Below, piece after piece: positions 16,214 through 24,228 of a DNA stretch of 64,000 bases (the stretch's first letter is position 1; the number at the start of each line of letters is the position of its first letter). The notes under the pieces are model-generated. The model worked only from the letters and a program-made list of their open reading frames with translations, did no database searches and was not told where the DNA came from. The position numbers and the translations under genes were made by a program. The stretch is from Thermofilaceae archaeon (GTDB taxonomy: Archaea; Thermoproteota; Thermoprotei; Thermofilales; Thermofilaceae): contig JAVYQJ010000004.1 of the NCBI GenBank assembly GCA_038731975.1, positions 1 through 64,000 on the forward strand, read 5' to 3'.

Positions 16214-17014
16214 ATGAGTGTCAGGGAGGTTTTGGAGGCGGTAGCGAGAGGTTCGATCAGCGTGGAGGAGGCTGAGAGGAGGCTCCGCCTGCTCACCCTG
16301 GAGATCGTTGGGGACTACGCGAGGCTGGACGTGGGTAGGGAGCTGCGGAGGGGGGTTCCTGAAATCGTGCTAGGCGACGTGAAGAGGGTGGGCGAGTTAG
16401 TCGAGATCATCAGGAGGAAGCTACCAGCCGCAGGCAGAGTGATCGTGAGCAGGGTTGGTAGGAGGAAGGTTGAAGCCATCATCGGGGAGTTGAAGCCGGC
16501 TAGCTACAGGTACGAGGAGAGGGCCAGAATCCTCGTCGTGTACGGAGAGGGCTTCCAGCCGCGCAAGACGGGTGGGCGTGTGGCGGTGTTGAGCGGCGGG
16601 ACCGCCGACATACCCGTCGCTGAGGAGGCCAGGGTCATAGCGGAGGAAATGGGCTGCGAAGTCAGGTGCTGGTACGACGTGGGCGTCGCGGCGCTGCACA
16701 GGGCTATCCAAGCGGTCAGGGAGGCGCTGGAGTGGGGGGCTGACGCCATGATCGTCGCCGCGGGCCGGGAGGCGGCTCTCGCCTCCGTGGTGGCGAGCCT
16801 AGCCGACGTGCCCGTCGTGGGACTGCCAGTGTCCGTGGGATACGGCTTCGCTGGCCAAGGGTTGAGCGCTCTCGCCTCCATGCTCCAGTCCTGCCCCCTC
16901 GGCCTAGCCGTTGTGAACATCGACGCTGGGGTGGCAGCCGGGGTTTTCGCAGCCATGGTGGCTAACGCAGTGGCGAGAGCTAGGGCGGCAGGGAGTAAAG
17001 GTGGTGGCTCGTGA
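16214..17014 (+). CDS. larB: LarB, NAD(+) analogue carboxylase/hydrolase (pincer cofactor synthesis)
   Basis: This 266-residue protein has an N-terminal helical region and a PurE-like C-terminal domain: AVLSGGTADIPVAEEA (residues 125-139), EVRCWYDVGVAALHRA, AAGREAALASVVASLADVPVVGLP and SVGYGFAGQGLSALASM. Cys227 in LQSCPLG corresponds to the active-site cysteine of L. plantarum LarB, which carboxylates nicotinic acid adenine dinucleotide and cleaves its phosphoanhydride. ATG 16214 is chosen because it follows the TATA box and removes a non-homologous N-terminal extension. It overlaps larE by four bases (GTGA). Confidence 0.93.
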   Translation: MSVREVLEAVARGSISVEEAERRLRLLTLEIVGDYARLDVGRELRRGVPEIVLGDVKRVGELVEIIRRKLPAAGRVIVSRVGRRKVEAIIGELKPASYRYEERARILVVYGEGFQPRKTGGRVAVLSGGTADIPVAEEARVIAEEMGCEVRCWYDVGVAALHRAIQAVREALEWGADAMIVAAGREAALASVVASLADVPVVGLPVSVGYGFAGQGLSALASMLQSCPLGLAVVNIDAGVAAGVFAAMVANAVARARAAGSKGGGS

Positions 17015-17859
17015 CCTCCCCGGGGAGTCAACCCAATAAGCTCGAGAGGCTGATCGAGTGGTTCAAGGAGCTGGGCGGCCCCGTTGTGGTAGCCTTCTCC
17101 GGAGGCGTGGACAGCAGCCTGGTTCTGAAGGCCGCTGCTGAGGCTCTCGGCCCCTCCCAGGTGTACGCGGTGACGGTTGAAAGCCCTCTCCACCCGGCTT
17201 CAGAAATCAGGGTTGCGAGGGAGGTGGCCTCGCGACTGGGGGTCAACCACGTAGTCGTACGGGGTGACGAGCTCGAGGACGACAATGTCGTGAGCAACCC
17301 GCCCAACCGCTGCTACTACTGCAAGAAGAGGATCGTCGCTAAGATGAAGGAGGTGGCTGCCCGGGTCGGGGCGGTGGCGATTGTCGACGGTACCAACGCG
17401 GAGGACTTGATGGGCCACAGGCCGGGCCTCAAAGCGCTGAGGGAGGAGGGTGTGAGGAGCCCGCTCCTCGAGCTCGGTTTCACGAAGAGCGAAGTCCGAG
17501 CCGCAGCCAGAGCCCTGGGTCTACCGAACTGGGATAAGCCGTCGGCAGCCTGCCTGGCGTCCAGGATCCCCTACGGCGTGAGGATCACCGTGGATAAGCT
17601 CTCCAGGATCGAGAGGGCTGAGGAGCTGGTGAGAGCCATCACGGGCGCGCGGGTCGTCAGGGTGAGGGATCACGGCGATGTAGCGAGGATCGAGGTGGGG
17701 AGGGAGGAGAGGAAGCTCCTCTTCTCCGAGGAAATCATGGACGCGCTGGCGCGCGAGCTCAAAAACCTCGGCTGGAGGTACGTCGCTCTAGACCTGGAGG
17801 GCTACAGGACGGGCAGTCTGGATGAAGTGCTGGAGAGAGCGGCTGCGCCAGAAGCCTAA
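17011..17859 (+). CDS. larE: LarE, sulfur transferase for the nickel-pincer cofactor
   Basis: The 282-residue PP-loop ATPase carries VVVAFSGGVDSSLVLKA (SGGVDS at residues 30-35), which activates the substrate carboxylate by adenylation. It has three cysteines in the positions expected for an iron-sulfur-cluster LarE: Cys101 and Cys104 in NRCYYCKKR, and Cys181 in SAACLASRIPYG. L. plantarum LarE has only the last cysteine and sacrifices its sulfur; the three-cysteine type binds a [4Fe-4S] cluster and can act catalytically. Overlap with larB indicates one operon. Confidence 0.93.
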   Translation: MTSPGSQPNKLERLIEWFKELGGPVVVAFSGGVDSSLVLKAAAEALGPSQVYAVTVESPLHPASEIRVAREVASRLGVNHVVVRGDELEDDNVVSNPPNRCYYCKKRIVAKMKEVAARVGAVAIVDGTNAEDLMGHRPGLKALREEGVRSPLLELGFTKSEVRAAARALGLPNWDKPSAACLASRIPYGVRITVDKLSRIERAEELVRAITGARVVRVRDHGDVARIEVGREERKLLFSEEIMDALARELKNLGWRYVALDLEGYRTGSLDEVLERAAAPEA

Positions 17860-18045
17860 CCCGGCTGAAAGTGCCTTGCATCACCCGCCACCAGAGCGCC
17901 CACCGCGCGTGAGCAACCCTCTATTCCGCGCGCCCCCTCCGACTTGACACGCCTACAAAGCTGCTCCCCGACGGAGCCCTCGGAGCGTATCTGCGTTTTT
18001 CTTGACTGAGAAAGATCTCGCCCCGCTCGAGCTAACCGCTGTCGA

Positions 18046-18705
18046 CTACCCTGGGACCATCAGAGGAAGTAGCAGTGCGAAGAGGAGAGAGGGGAGCAGG
18101 TCCCCAACTCTGACACGCCTCAGGTTGAGCAGGTTGATCCCTACCCCGAGCAGGGGGACACCTCCGCACACGGTTAGCGTGCTAACCGAGCTTGGGGGCA
18201 GCGAAGCCTTGAGGAGCCAACCGAGCAGGGCGAGGGAACCTTGAAAGGCGAGTAGGGGGAGTGCGCTCGCCATTACGCCCCAGCCGAGCGTGGCAGCGTA
18301 GGCTATCGAAACCGTGCCGTCCATCACGGACTTCGTCAGGATGATGGAGGGATCGCCCATCCCGTCCATGATCGAGCCCACAACCGTCATCGGCCCCACG
18401 CAGTAGGTGAGAAAGGCTGTCATCAAGCCCTCCGCGAACCCCGAGCCCCCGGCCCTGGATGCCAGCGACGACATGCGCTCCTCCAGCCTGACGAAGTGGC
18501 CGAGGAGCGCGCCCAGCAGAAGGGAGAAGACCACTATGATCGGGTTGGCCTTCTCCAAGGCCATGCTCGCCCCGAGGGCTAAGGTGAAGAGGCCCACAGC
18601 CTCCCTCAAGAGCTCCAGCGCGCCCTTCGGAACCTGCCTCCTCAAGGCCAACCCACCGATCGAGCCCGCGACGACGGCAGCCGCGTTAACAATCGTGCCG
18701 AGCAC
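18046..18705 (-). CDS. DUF554 (YqgA-type) membrane protein
   Basis: The 219-residue protein has about six or seven hydrophobic segments and begins LGTIVNAAAVVAGSIGGLALR, the signature start of DUF554. It continues LLGALLGHFVRLEERM, FLTYCVGPMTVVGSIMDGMG and KSVMDGTVSIAYAATLGWGV. DUF554 proteins occur widely in bacteria and archaea as inner-membrane proteins of unknown function, proposed to transport small solutes. GTG 18705 is preceded by aattaagcc on the reverse strand near 18728-18736. It does not share an operon with larE, which converges on it. Confidence 0.9.
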   Translation of the reverse strand: MLGTIVNAAAVVAGSIGGLALRRQVPKGALELLREAVGLFTLALGASMALEKANPIIVVFSLLLGALLGHFVRLEERMSSLASRAGGSGFAEGLMTAFLTYCVGPMTVVGSIMDGMGDPSIILTKSVMDGTVSIAYAATLGWGVMASALPLLAFQGSLALLGWLLKASLPPSSVSTLTVCGGVPLLGVGINLLNLRRVRVGDLLPSLLFALLLPLMVPG

Positions 18706-18858
18706 GGGGCGTGGATCAATGGGGGCTTAATTCCTTGTCTCCACGGGCTCCGCCGGTGTAGCATTTGGAAGCGAAGAGAACGCGTTTACAGACTCGGTGT
18801 AGCTTCCAGCCTCGCCTCCAACACCGGCTGAGCTATGCAGGCTTACACCTGGCGCGAC

Positions 18859-19095
18859 TTAGCTTCGAAAGAGAGCTTCGCCCCAGCGGCTGCGGTAAGC
18901 AATCTCACTGAGCGCTTTTCTGTCCGTGACGGGCCCTTTCTCTTCAGCTGGGTAGCCGATCGCTATCATCGCGACCATCCTGGCACCGTTGGGTAACTTG
19001 AGGAGTTTTTTGAGATCGTCCTCCTCGTCGCGATGGACTTCGATCCAGCAGGTTCCCAAACCTAAGCTGTGTGCTGGATTTCTGTAGTGGAGACT
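18859..19095 (-). pseudogene. nitroreductase C-terminal fragment, N-terminus lost
   Basis: The reading frame is open only from 19095 to the TAA at 18859. It encodes AHSLGLGTCWIEVH, ARMVAMIAIGYPAEEKGPVTDRKALSEI and a normal-looking C-terminus, the last part of a nitroreductase. The FMN-binding N-terminal half is absent: a TAA stops the frame at 19098-19096 and the sequence upstream becomes A/T-rich. An ATG at 19059 exists but would give only a third of the fold. The break coincides with the left edge of an AT-rich island, so it is probably the scar of an insertion or replacement. Confidence 0.8.
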
Positions 19096-19229
19096 TTATG
19101 TTTGGTTTTTGCTCCTATGTTTCAACTATTTTAACAGCTATCAGCGGCGATTCTAATCCTAGAATCTGCTCGATTTTTAGGCTAACGACTTTATTTTCCA
19201 TTTCTTTAGGCTTAAGTCATTTTGGCTTG

Positions 19230-19700
19230 CTATATTTTTGCTTCGTCGATTACTATTTTGGCTATTTTCTTGACGTCTGCCTCGTAGATGTCAAGTGTGG
19301 GTACTTTTTGCAGGTATTTGGATATGTCAATTTCGTAGTCGATTCTTTTCCCAGCTTTCTCCAGGACTTTTGAGGCGCAGCGGTTGCCACACCCGTTTAT
19401 GACAATGTTCCTTTTTGCTTTTTCTGCAATTTCCAAGTGTGGCTTTGAGCCTGCCGCAACAGCGGTTATGCAGCACATTCTAGCCTTACCCATGTTTGTA
19501 AGCAGAACGCCTACCGCATGCCCTATTTGGCCAACGTTAGCTGCTCCGTCGCAAACCCAAACGATATTTTCATGCTCGGCAACCTTATGGCAAGGTGGAA
19601 GAATCTTAGGTGTTGCAGCATCTTTATACTCGTCGGCTAATTTCTTTGGTTTTCCCCGATCATTTCCTCCGTTATTCTTCAGAATCCCTTCAGTATTCAT
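19230..19700 (-). CDS. DGC-domain putative zinc-binding protein
   Basis: The 156-residue protein contains VWVCDGAANVGQIGHAVGVL, ARMCCITAVAAGSKPHLE and IVINGCGNRCASKVLEKAG, the conserved cysteine-rich segments of the DGC family (pfam08859 type), named for its Asp-Gly-Cys motifs and predicted to bind zinc. These proteins are often beside thioredoxin-like genes in methanogens and other anaerobes, and a thioredoxin-like fragment indeed overlaps its start by 11 bases. Its codon use is much more A/T-rich than the host's, implying recent transfer. Function is unknown. Confidence 0.8.
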   Translation of the reverse strand: MNTEGILKNNGGNDRGKPKKLADEYKDAATPKILPPCHKVAEHENIVWVCDGAANVGQIGHAVGVLLTNMGKARMCCITAVAAGSKPHLEIAEKAKRNIVINGCGNRCASKVLEKAGKRIDYEIDISKYLQKVPTLDIYEADVKKIAKIVIDEAKI

Positions 19701-19884
19701 GTACGCCAGCCTCCCTTAGGGCCTCTTTAAATGTTCCTTCGCTTGGGCAAATGCCTATTATGCGTATATCCTTGTCAATGATAATGGCTGGGCTTGCCGC
19801 TATGCCATACTCGCTTGGTTTTGGGTTTATTCCACGGTAGATTTCAATCTCGATCTTATCCTTACTTTTATCTTCTCTACGAGT
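19690..19884 (-). pseudogene. thioredoxin-like protein, C-terminal fragment
   Basis: A frame of 64 codons ends TGA at 19690, overlapping the DGC start. It encodes EYGIAASPAIIIDKDIRIIG, then ICPSEGTFKEALREAG, matching the cis-Pro strand and last helix of small archaeal thioredoxin/glutaredoxin-like proteins. The Cys-x-x-Cys half is missing, as a TAA lies at 19887-19885. The neighbouring frame reads VEKIKV just upstream, hinting at an additional frameshift. It was probably truncated when the island joined this chromosome. Confidence 0.65.
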
Positions 19885-19935
19885 TTATGCCAAAAGAAAC
19901 TATACAAGGTACATAGGAAGTGGCAAAGCAGCTGG

Positions 19936-21078
19936 TTATGGGCTTGCCCTTAGAATGGCGCCATTCTTGACGGTTTGCACCTGCACAATGGATGCTAAAA
20001 CCGCGTTGTGGATCAACCTTCTAGCCCTCTGTATGCACTGGTTCTCCCTAGTCGGGTGCACGCGGTTGGTCAGCAGAACGATGAAGATGCCGAGCTCCGG
20101 GTCGATCCAGAGGGATGTCCCTGTGAAACCCGTGTGGCCGTACGCTCTGGGTGACATCAAGTCGCCGCAGCTGCAGGGCCTGCAGTTGAGAGCCCAACCG
20201 AGGCCGCGGCACTCGTTGAGGCCCTGCGTGTGGTTTCTCGTGGCGAGCTCCACAGTTAACGGGCTTAGAACCCTCACACCGTTGAAGGAGCCCTTGTTGA
20301 GCCACATCTGCGCGTAGACGGCTAGGTCGGCCGCTGTGGAGAAGAGGCCCGCGTGGCCAGCCACGCCCCCCATGAACCAGGCGTTCTCGTCGTGAACTTC
20401 ACCCTTCAGAACCCTACCCCTCAGCCTGCAGAACTCCGTCGCAACGGCCCGCTCCTTGAGATCCCCCTCTGGGTTGAAGGTTGTCTCACGCATCCCTAAA
20501 GGCTTGAGCACCAGCTCGCTAACCACCCTGTCTAGGCTCTCTCCCGTCACCATCTCGATTATGCGGCCGAGCAGGATGAAGCCCAGGTCGCTGTAGACAA
20601 CCTTTGAGCCGGGCTCGTACTCAAGGTTCACGCTGGCAACATAGCTGTAGACCTCCTCCCTCCTCGACAGGAGGGAGTAGAGGGGGAGGTGGGCCGGTAA
20701 GCCTGAAGTGTGCGTGAGCAGGTGCCAAACCCTCACTCGGGCCTTCGAGCCGCTACTGAAGGCTGGGAAGTACGTGGAAACCGGGTCGTCGAGGCTCAGC
20801 TCACCCCTCTCCACGAGCCTTAAGACGACCGGCGTTGTGGCGACAACCTTCGTCAAGCTGGCTAGATCGAAGACCGCGTCTGTAGTCATGGGGCGCTTCT
20901 CGGGGAATAACTGGGAGTACCCGTAGGCCCTACGCAAGACCACCCTACCGCTCCTCGCCACGAGCAGGACGGCACCGGGGAAGCAGCCGGCCTCAACCAG
21001 GCGCGTTAGAAGGTGATCGACCGTGGCCAGCCTCTCAGGGTCGAAGCCGTGCTCCTCGGGCCTACCGCTGGGGAGCAT
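19936..21078 (-). CDS. serine hydrolase of the beta-lactamase/AmiE (YbbE) type
   Basis: The 380-residue protein has the Ser-x-x-Lys motif in FDLASLTKVVATTP (Ser74, Lys77), Tyr162 in VVYSDLGF and the late HTGFTGTSLWIDPELG and LLTNRVHPTREN segments. These last motifs are characteristic of the AmiE/YbbE subgroup that sits in the Bacillus subtilis murQ-namZ operon and acts on muropeptides. No signal peptide or membrane anchor is seen, so it should be cytoplasmic. It diverges from the kinase-murQ-namZ genes. Its last few residues lie against the AT-rich island and may have been altered. An esterase role is the alternative. Confidence 0.85.
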   Translation of the reverse strand: MLPSGRPEEHGFDPERLATVDHLLTRLVEAGCFPGAVLLVARSGRVVLRRAYGYSQLFPEKRPMTTDAVFDLASLTKVVATTPVVLRLVERGELSLDDPVSTYFPAFSSGSKARVRVWHLLTHTSGLPAHLPLYSLLSRREEVYSYVASVNLEYEPGSKVVYSDLGFILLGRIIEMVTGESLDRVVSELVLKPLGMRETTFNPEGDLKERAVATEFCRLRGRVLKGEVHDENAWFMGGVAGHAGLFSTAADLAVYAQMWLNKGSFNGVRVLSPLTVELATRNHTQGLNECRGLGWALNCRPCSCGDLMSPRAYGHTGFTGTSLWIDPELGIFIVLLTNRVHPTRENQCIQRARRLIHNAVLASIVQVQTVKNGAILRASP

Positions 21079-21124
21079 GGTGGAGCCACGTTAAAGAGAA
21101 TAATAACCCTTGCTCGTTGCCGCT

Positions 21125-22087
21125 GTGGGGGAGAGGCGCCTAATAGTGGCTGTGGACGGTGGGGGCAGCGGGTCGAGAGCCCTCCTTTTCGGCTGCGATG
21201 GGAGCGTGCTCTCCCTGCACAAGGGGCCCCCGTTGAACTACGCGGTCCTGGGGCCTACAGCCTTCACCGCGAACCTGGGGTTGCTGCTGAGACCCGTTTC
21301 TGAGTTTTCCGGCGCGATCGAAGGGTACGTCTTCAGCCTAGCGGGGGTATCGGCGTACAGGGGGGAGGTTGAGCAGCTGCTGCGAAGGGAGCTCGGCGTG
21401 GAGCGCGTCTGGCTTCTCACGGACGTTGAAGCGGCGTACATGGCCGCTGCTCGCGGGCGGGATGCCATCGTGGTTTCAGCTGGAACCGGCTCCTTCGCCT
21501 ACGGGAGGAGGGCTGGCAGGGAGGCGAGGGTTGGTGGCTGGGGCTACCTGTTCGGTGACGAGGGGAGCGCCTACTGGATCGGTAGGGAGTTCGTCCGCAG
21601 GTGCTTGATGCACTACGACGGCAGGCTGGCGGAGGGTGAGCTCTCCCTAAAGCTCCTCCTGGAGGAACTCCACGCACCCAACGTCAGGGACGCTCTGGCG
21701 AAGCTGTACAGGGAGTACACGTCCCCCAGCAGGGTTGCGGAGCTGGCGAAGGTTGCTTGCAAGGCTGCTGAGATGGGGTGCCCGATGGCTCTCGACCTGA
21801 TCGGGGACGCTGCCCGGCTGCTGGAGCAGATGGTTTCAGCGGTTGCTGAGCAGTTGGGCTTCACGGGGGAGGTAGACGTCTACGGGACCGGAGGGGTGAT
21901 CATCGGCTGCAAGCCTCTTGCGGAGGCCTTGAGGCGCGAGGTTGAGTCGAAGCCGGGGAGGAGGTTCCACGTGAGGCCCGCACCACCCCTGCTCGGCTGC
22001 GTCCTGCACTACCTCCACTCTGTCAAGGGTCTTGGCGTGGACGAATTGGAAAAGGTGAACCTTGAAATACCAACTGAGGATTACTGA
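21125..22087 (+). CDS. BadF/NagK-type amino-sugar kinase (GlcNAc/MurNAc kinase candidate)
   Basis: This ASKHA-fold kinase shows phosphate-1 VAVDGGGSGSRALLFGCDG, LLTDVEAAYMAAA, phosphate-2 IVVSAGTGSFAYGRR, GGWGYLFGDEGSAYWIGRE and the adenosine stretch DVYGTGGVIIG. Relatives phosphorylate GlcNAc (NagK) or both MurNAc and GlcNAc (MurK of Clostridium). Given murQ directly downstream, phosphorylation of MurNAc at O6 is the most economical role. GTG 21125 is preferred because it leaves six residues before the first strand; TTG 21110 is an alternative. The 3' end overlaps murQ by 26 bases. Confidence 0.87.
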   Translation: MGERRLIVAVDGGGSGSRALLFGCDGSVLSLHKGPPLNYAVLGPTAFTANLGLLLRPVSEFSGAIEGYVFSLAGVSAYRGEVEQLLRRELGVERVWLLTDVEAAYMAAARGRDAIVVSAGTGSFAYGRRAGREARVGGWGYLFGDEGSAYWIGREFVRRCLMHYDGRLAEGELSLKLLLEELHAPNVRDALAKLYREYTSPSRVAELAKVACKAAEMGCPMALDLIGDAARLLEQMVSAVAEQLGFTGEVDVYGTGGVIIGCKPLAEALRREVESKPGRRFHVRPAPPLLGCVLHYLHSVKGLGVDELEKVNLEIPTEDY

Positions 22088-23027
22088 TCGCGTGGGCGAG
22101 GGGACTTTCGAGCTGCTCGCGCGCCTCGAGACGGAGCAGAGGAACCCTATCAGCGAGAGGCTCAGCGAGCTGCCGACGATAGAGATCCTTAGGATCATCA
22201 ACGAGGAGGACAAGAAGGTCGCCTACGCGGTGGAGCGCGCGCTACCCGAGATCGCCAAGCTCGTCGATACGATCCTGGAGGCGATCAGGAGCGGGGGGCG
22301 CTGGATCTACGTGGGGGCTGGGACGAGCGGGAGGCTCGCGGCAATCGATGTGGCTGAGCTCCTCTCCACCTACAACGTGGGGCCGGAGACCGTCGAAGCT
22401 CTCGTGGCGGGCGGCCCTGGAGCAATGGTGAGGCCGATTGAGGGGGCGGAGGACGATGAGGAAATGGCGGTGAGAGAGCTGAAAGCTAGGAGGATACGCG
22501 AGGGGGACGTCGTGGTCGGCATCAGCGCGAGCGGGCGGACCCCCTACGTTGTGTCAGCGCTCCGCTACGCGAAGAGCGTCGGGGCGAAAACGGCGATTAT
22601 CACGAGCGTCGAGAACTCCCCCGCTTGCGAGTACGCCGACATAAAGATCGTCCTGAGGACGGGGCCGGAGGTGGTGACGGGCTCAACTCGTATGAAGGCG
22701 GGTACCGCGCAGAAGATGGTTCTAACGATGATCAGCACGGCTGTCATGGTGAGGTTGGGGAAGGTTCACGGGAACCTGATGATCTCCCTGCAGCCGGTCA
22801 GCGGGAAGCTCAGGGAGAGAGCGAAGAGGATACTCATGATGGAGGCCGGAATCGATTACCGGAGCGCCTCAGAGATTCTGGAGAAGGCCAACTACAACTT
22901 GCCGGCCGCCATCGTCATGGCGGTAGCGGGCGTCAGCTACGAGGAGGCTTTGCGCTACCTCGAGCGGGCGAACTACATCCCCGTGAAAGCGATAGAGCTG
23001 GCGAAGGGTGGTCGCGTTGAGGGTTAG
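22062..23027 (+). CDS. murQ: MurQ, N-acetylmuramic acid 6-phosphate etherase
   Basis: The 321-residue SIS-domain protein has the family signature RLETEQRNPISERL at residues 21-34, VGAGTSGRLAAIDVAEL (84-100), GGPGAMVRPIEGAEDDEE, VVGISASGRTPYVVSAL and TGSTRMKAGTAQKMVL. The glutamates in DVAE (Glu99) and IEGAED (Glu127) match those assigned to acid/base catalysis in bacterial MurQ. The enzyme splits MurNAc-6-phosphate into GlcNAc-6-phosphate and D-lactate. The start is TTG 22062 inside the kinase gene; its end overlaps namZ by 20 bases, so three genes form one coupled operon. MurQ is unexpected in an archaeon without murein. Confidence 0.95.
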   Translation: MKYQLRITDRVGEGTFELLARLETEQRNPISERLSELPTIEILRIINEEDKKVAYAVERALPEIAKLVDTILEAIRSGGRWIYVGAGTSGRLAAIDVAELLSTYNVGPETVEALVAGGPGAMVRPIEGAEDDEEMAVRELKARRIREGDVVVGISASGRTPYVVSALRYAKSVGAKTAIITSVENSPACEYADIKIVLRTGPEVVTGSTRMKAGTAQKMVLTMISTAVMVRLGKVHGNLMISLQPVSGKLRERAKRILMMEAGIDYRSASEILEKANYNLPAAIVMAVAGVSYEEALRYLERANYIPVKAIELAKGGRVEG

Positions 23028-24228
23028 GTTGGGCTTGGAAAGCCCGGAGCTGGGGAAGCTCCTGGCAGGCAAGAAACTGGGTATCGCCACCAACCACACG
23101 GGGGTTACCCCCGAGATGAGGCACATAATCGAGATTGCAGGTGAGCACGGGGAGGTTGAGGTGGTTTTCACTCCCGAGCACGGGTTGTGGGGTTCAGCTG
23201 CAGCCGGCGAGCTTGTCTCATCGAGGGTGGATGAGGAGTACGGCGTGAGGGTCTGCAGCCTCTACGGAGAGACCCTGGAGCCACCCACCGAGGAGCTGCA
23301 GAAGCTGGACCTCGTCGTGTACGACATCCAGGATCTAGGGCTCCGCTGGTACACCTACGCATCAACGCTCTACTACACCGTTAAAGCGTGCGCTAAAGCG
23401 GGCACTCCCCTGCTGGTCCTCGACAGACCGGCTCCACTGACGGGGGCAGTGACGGAAGGGCCGGTCCTCGATCCCACCTACAAATCCTTCACCGGGTTGG
23501 CTAGAATCCCAGCCCGCTACGCGTTAACCCCAGGCGAGCTAGCCCTCTACTACTCGAGAGTTGAGGGGCTGGGTGGTGAAGTTCACGTTGCCAGGATGGC
23601 GGGTTGGAGGAGGGAGATGTGGTTCGATGAGACAGGGCTCCCCTGGGTTCCCCCTTCACCCAACATCCCGAACCTTGAGGCAGCTCTCGTCTACGCTGGA
23701 GCCTGCCTACTCGAGGGTACGAACCTGTCCGAGGGTAGGGGGACCGCTTCGCCCTTCCTCCAGTTTGGGGCACCCTGGATCCGGGCGAGGAGGCTCGCTC
23801 AAGCTCTCAACGAGCTGAGGCTGCCCGGGGTAATCTTCCGCCCCGTCAAGTTCGTCCCTACAGCGAGCAAGTACAGGGGGCAGGAGTGCGGGGGCGCCTA
23901 CGTGCACGTTACCGATCGGTCGGTTTTCAGGCCCTTCGTGACCTTCATCGAGGTTCTTAAGACCGTGAAGCGCCTCTACGGGGACCGCTTCCACCTCATG
24001 AGTAGGGAGCACGAGCAGCAGGTAGAGTACTTGAAGGACTACACAGGCTGGTCGAGCGGGGCCAGTCGGTACGCTATCGATTACCTCGCCGGTACCTCGA
24101 GGGTCCGCGAGTGCATCGAGGGGTTGAGGGGCGTGGAGGAGGCTGAGGAGGAGTGGAGGAGGGAAAGAAACGAGTTCATCGAGAAGGCGCAAAGCGTCCT
24201 CCTGTACGAAGGGGGGCTAAGGCCTTAG
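23008..24228 (+). CDS. namZ: NamZ-type exo-beta-N-acetylmuramidase (DUF1343, GH171)
   Basis: The 406-residue protein has every visible block of DUF1343: LGIATNHTGVTPEMRH, VVFTPEHGLWG (residues 52-62), VVYDIQDLGLRWYTYASTLY (103-122), VLDRPAPLTG, and LLEGTNLSEGRGTASPFLQF. B. subtilis NamZ (YbbC) removes MurNAc from the non-reducing ends of peptidoglycan fragments. No signal peptide is present, so imported fragments would be the substrate. It starts GTG 23008 inside murQ and overlaps the convergent PIG-L gene by four bases. Confidence 0.93.
   Translation: MVALRVRLGLESPELGKLLAGKKLGIATNHTGVTPEMRHIIEIAGEHGEVEVVFTPEHGLWGSAAAGELVSSRVDEEYGVRVCSLYGETLEPPTEELQKLDLVVYDIQDLGLRWYTYASTLYYTVKACAKAGTPLLVLDRPAPLTGAVTEGPVLDPTYKSFTGLARIPARYALTPGELALYYSRVEGLGGEVHVARMAGWRREMWFDETGLPWVPPSPNIPNLEAALVYAGACLLEGTNLSEGRGTASPFLQFGAPWIRARRLAQALNELRLPGVIFRPVKFVPTASKYRGQECGGAYVHVTDRSVFRPFVTFIEVLKTVKRLYGDRFHLMSREHEQQVEYLKDYTGWSSGASRYAIDYLAGTSRVRECIEGLRGVEEAEEEWRRERNEFIEKAQSVLLYEGGLRP

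Larger units (their letters stand above)
19060..19930. mobile_element. AT-rich island of foreign composition
   Basis: The stretch is visibly poorer in G+C than its surroundings; for example the 60 bases 19201-19260 hold only 19 G or C. It contains one intact DGC-type gene between two broken genes. No transposase, terminal inverted repeats or target duplications were found, so the mechanism is unknown. Bases 19096-19229 downstream of the DGC gene carry no recognisable gene. Confidence 0.5.

Noticed and set aside
19071-19373. 100-codon forward frame in the AT-rich island
   Set aside because: It is Phe/Cys-rich and antisense to the DGC gene end, consistent with chance in A/T-rich DNA.
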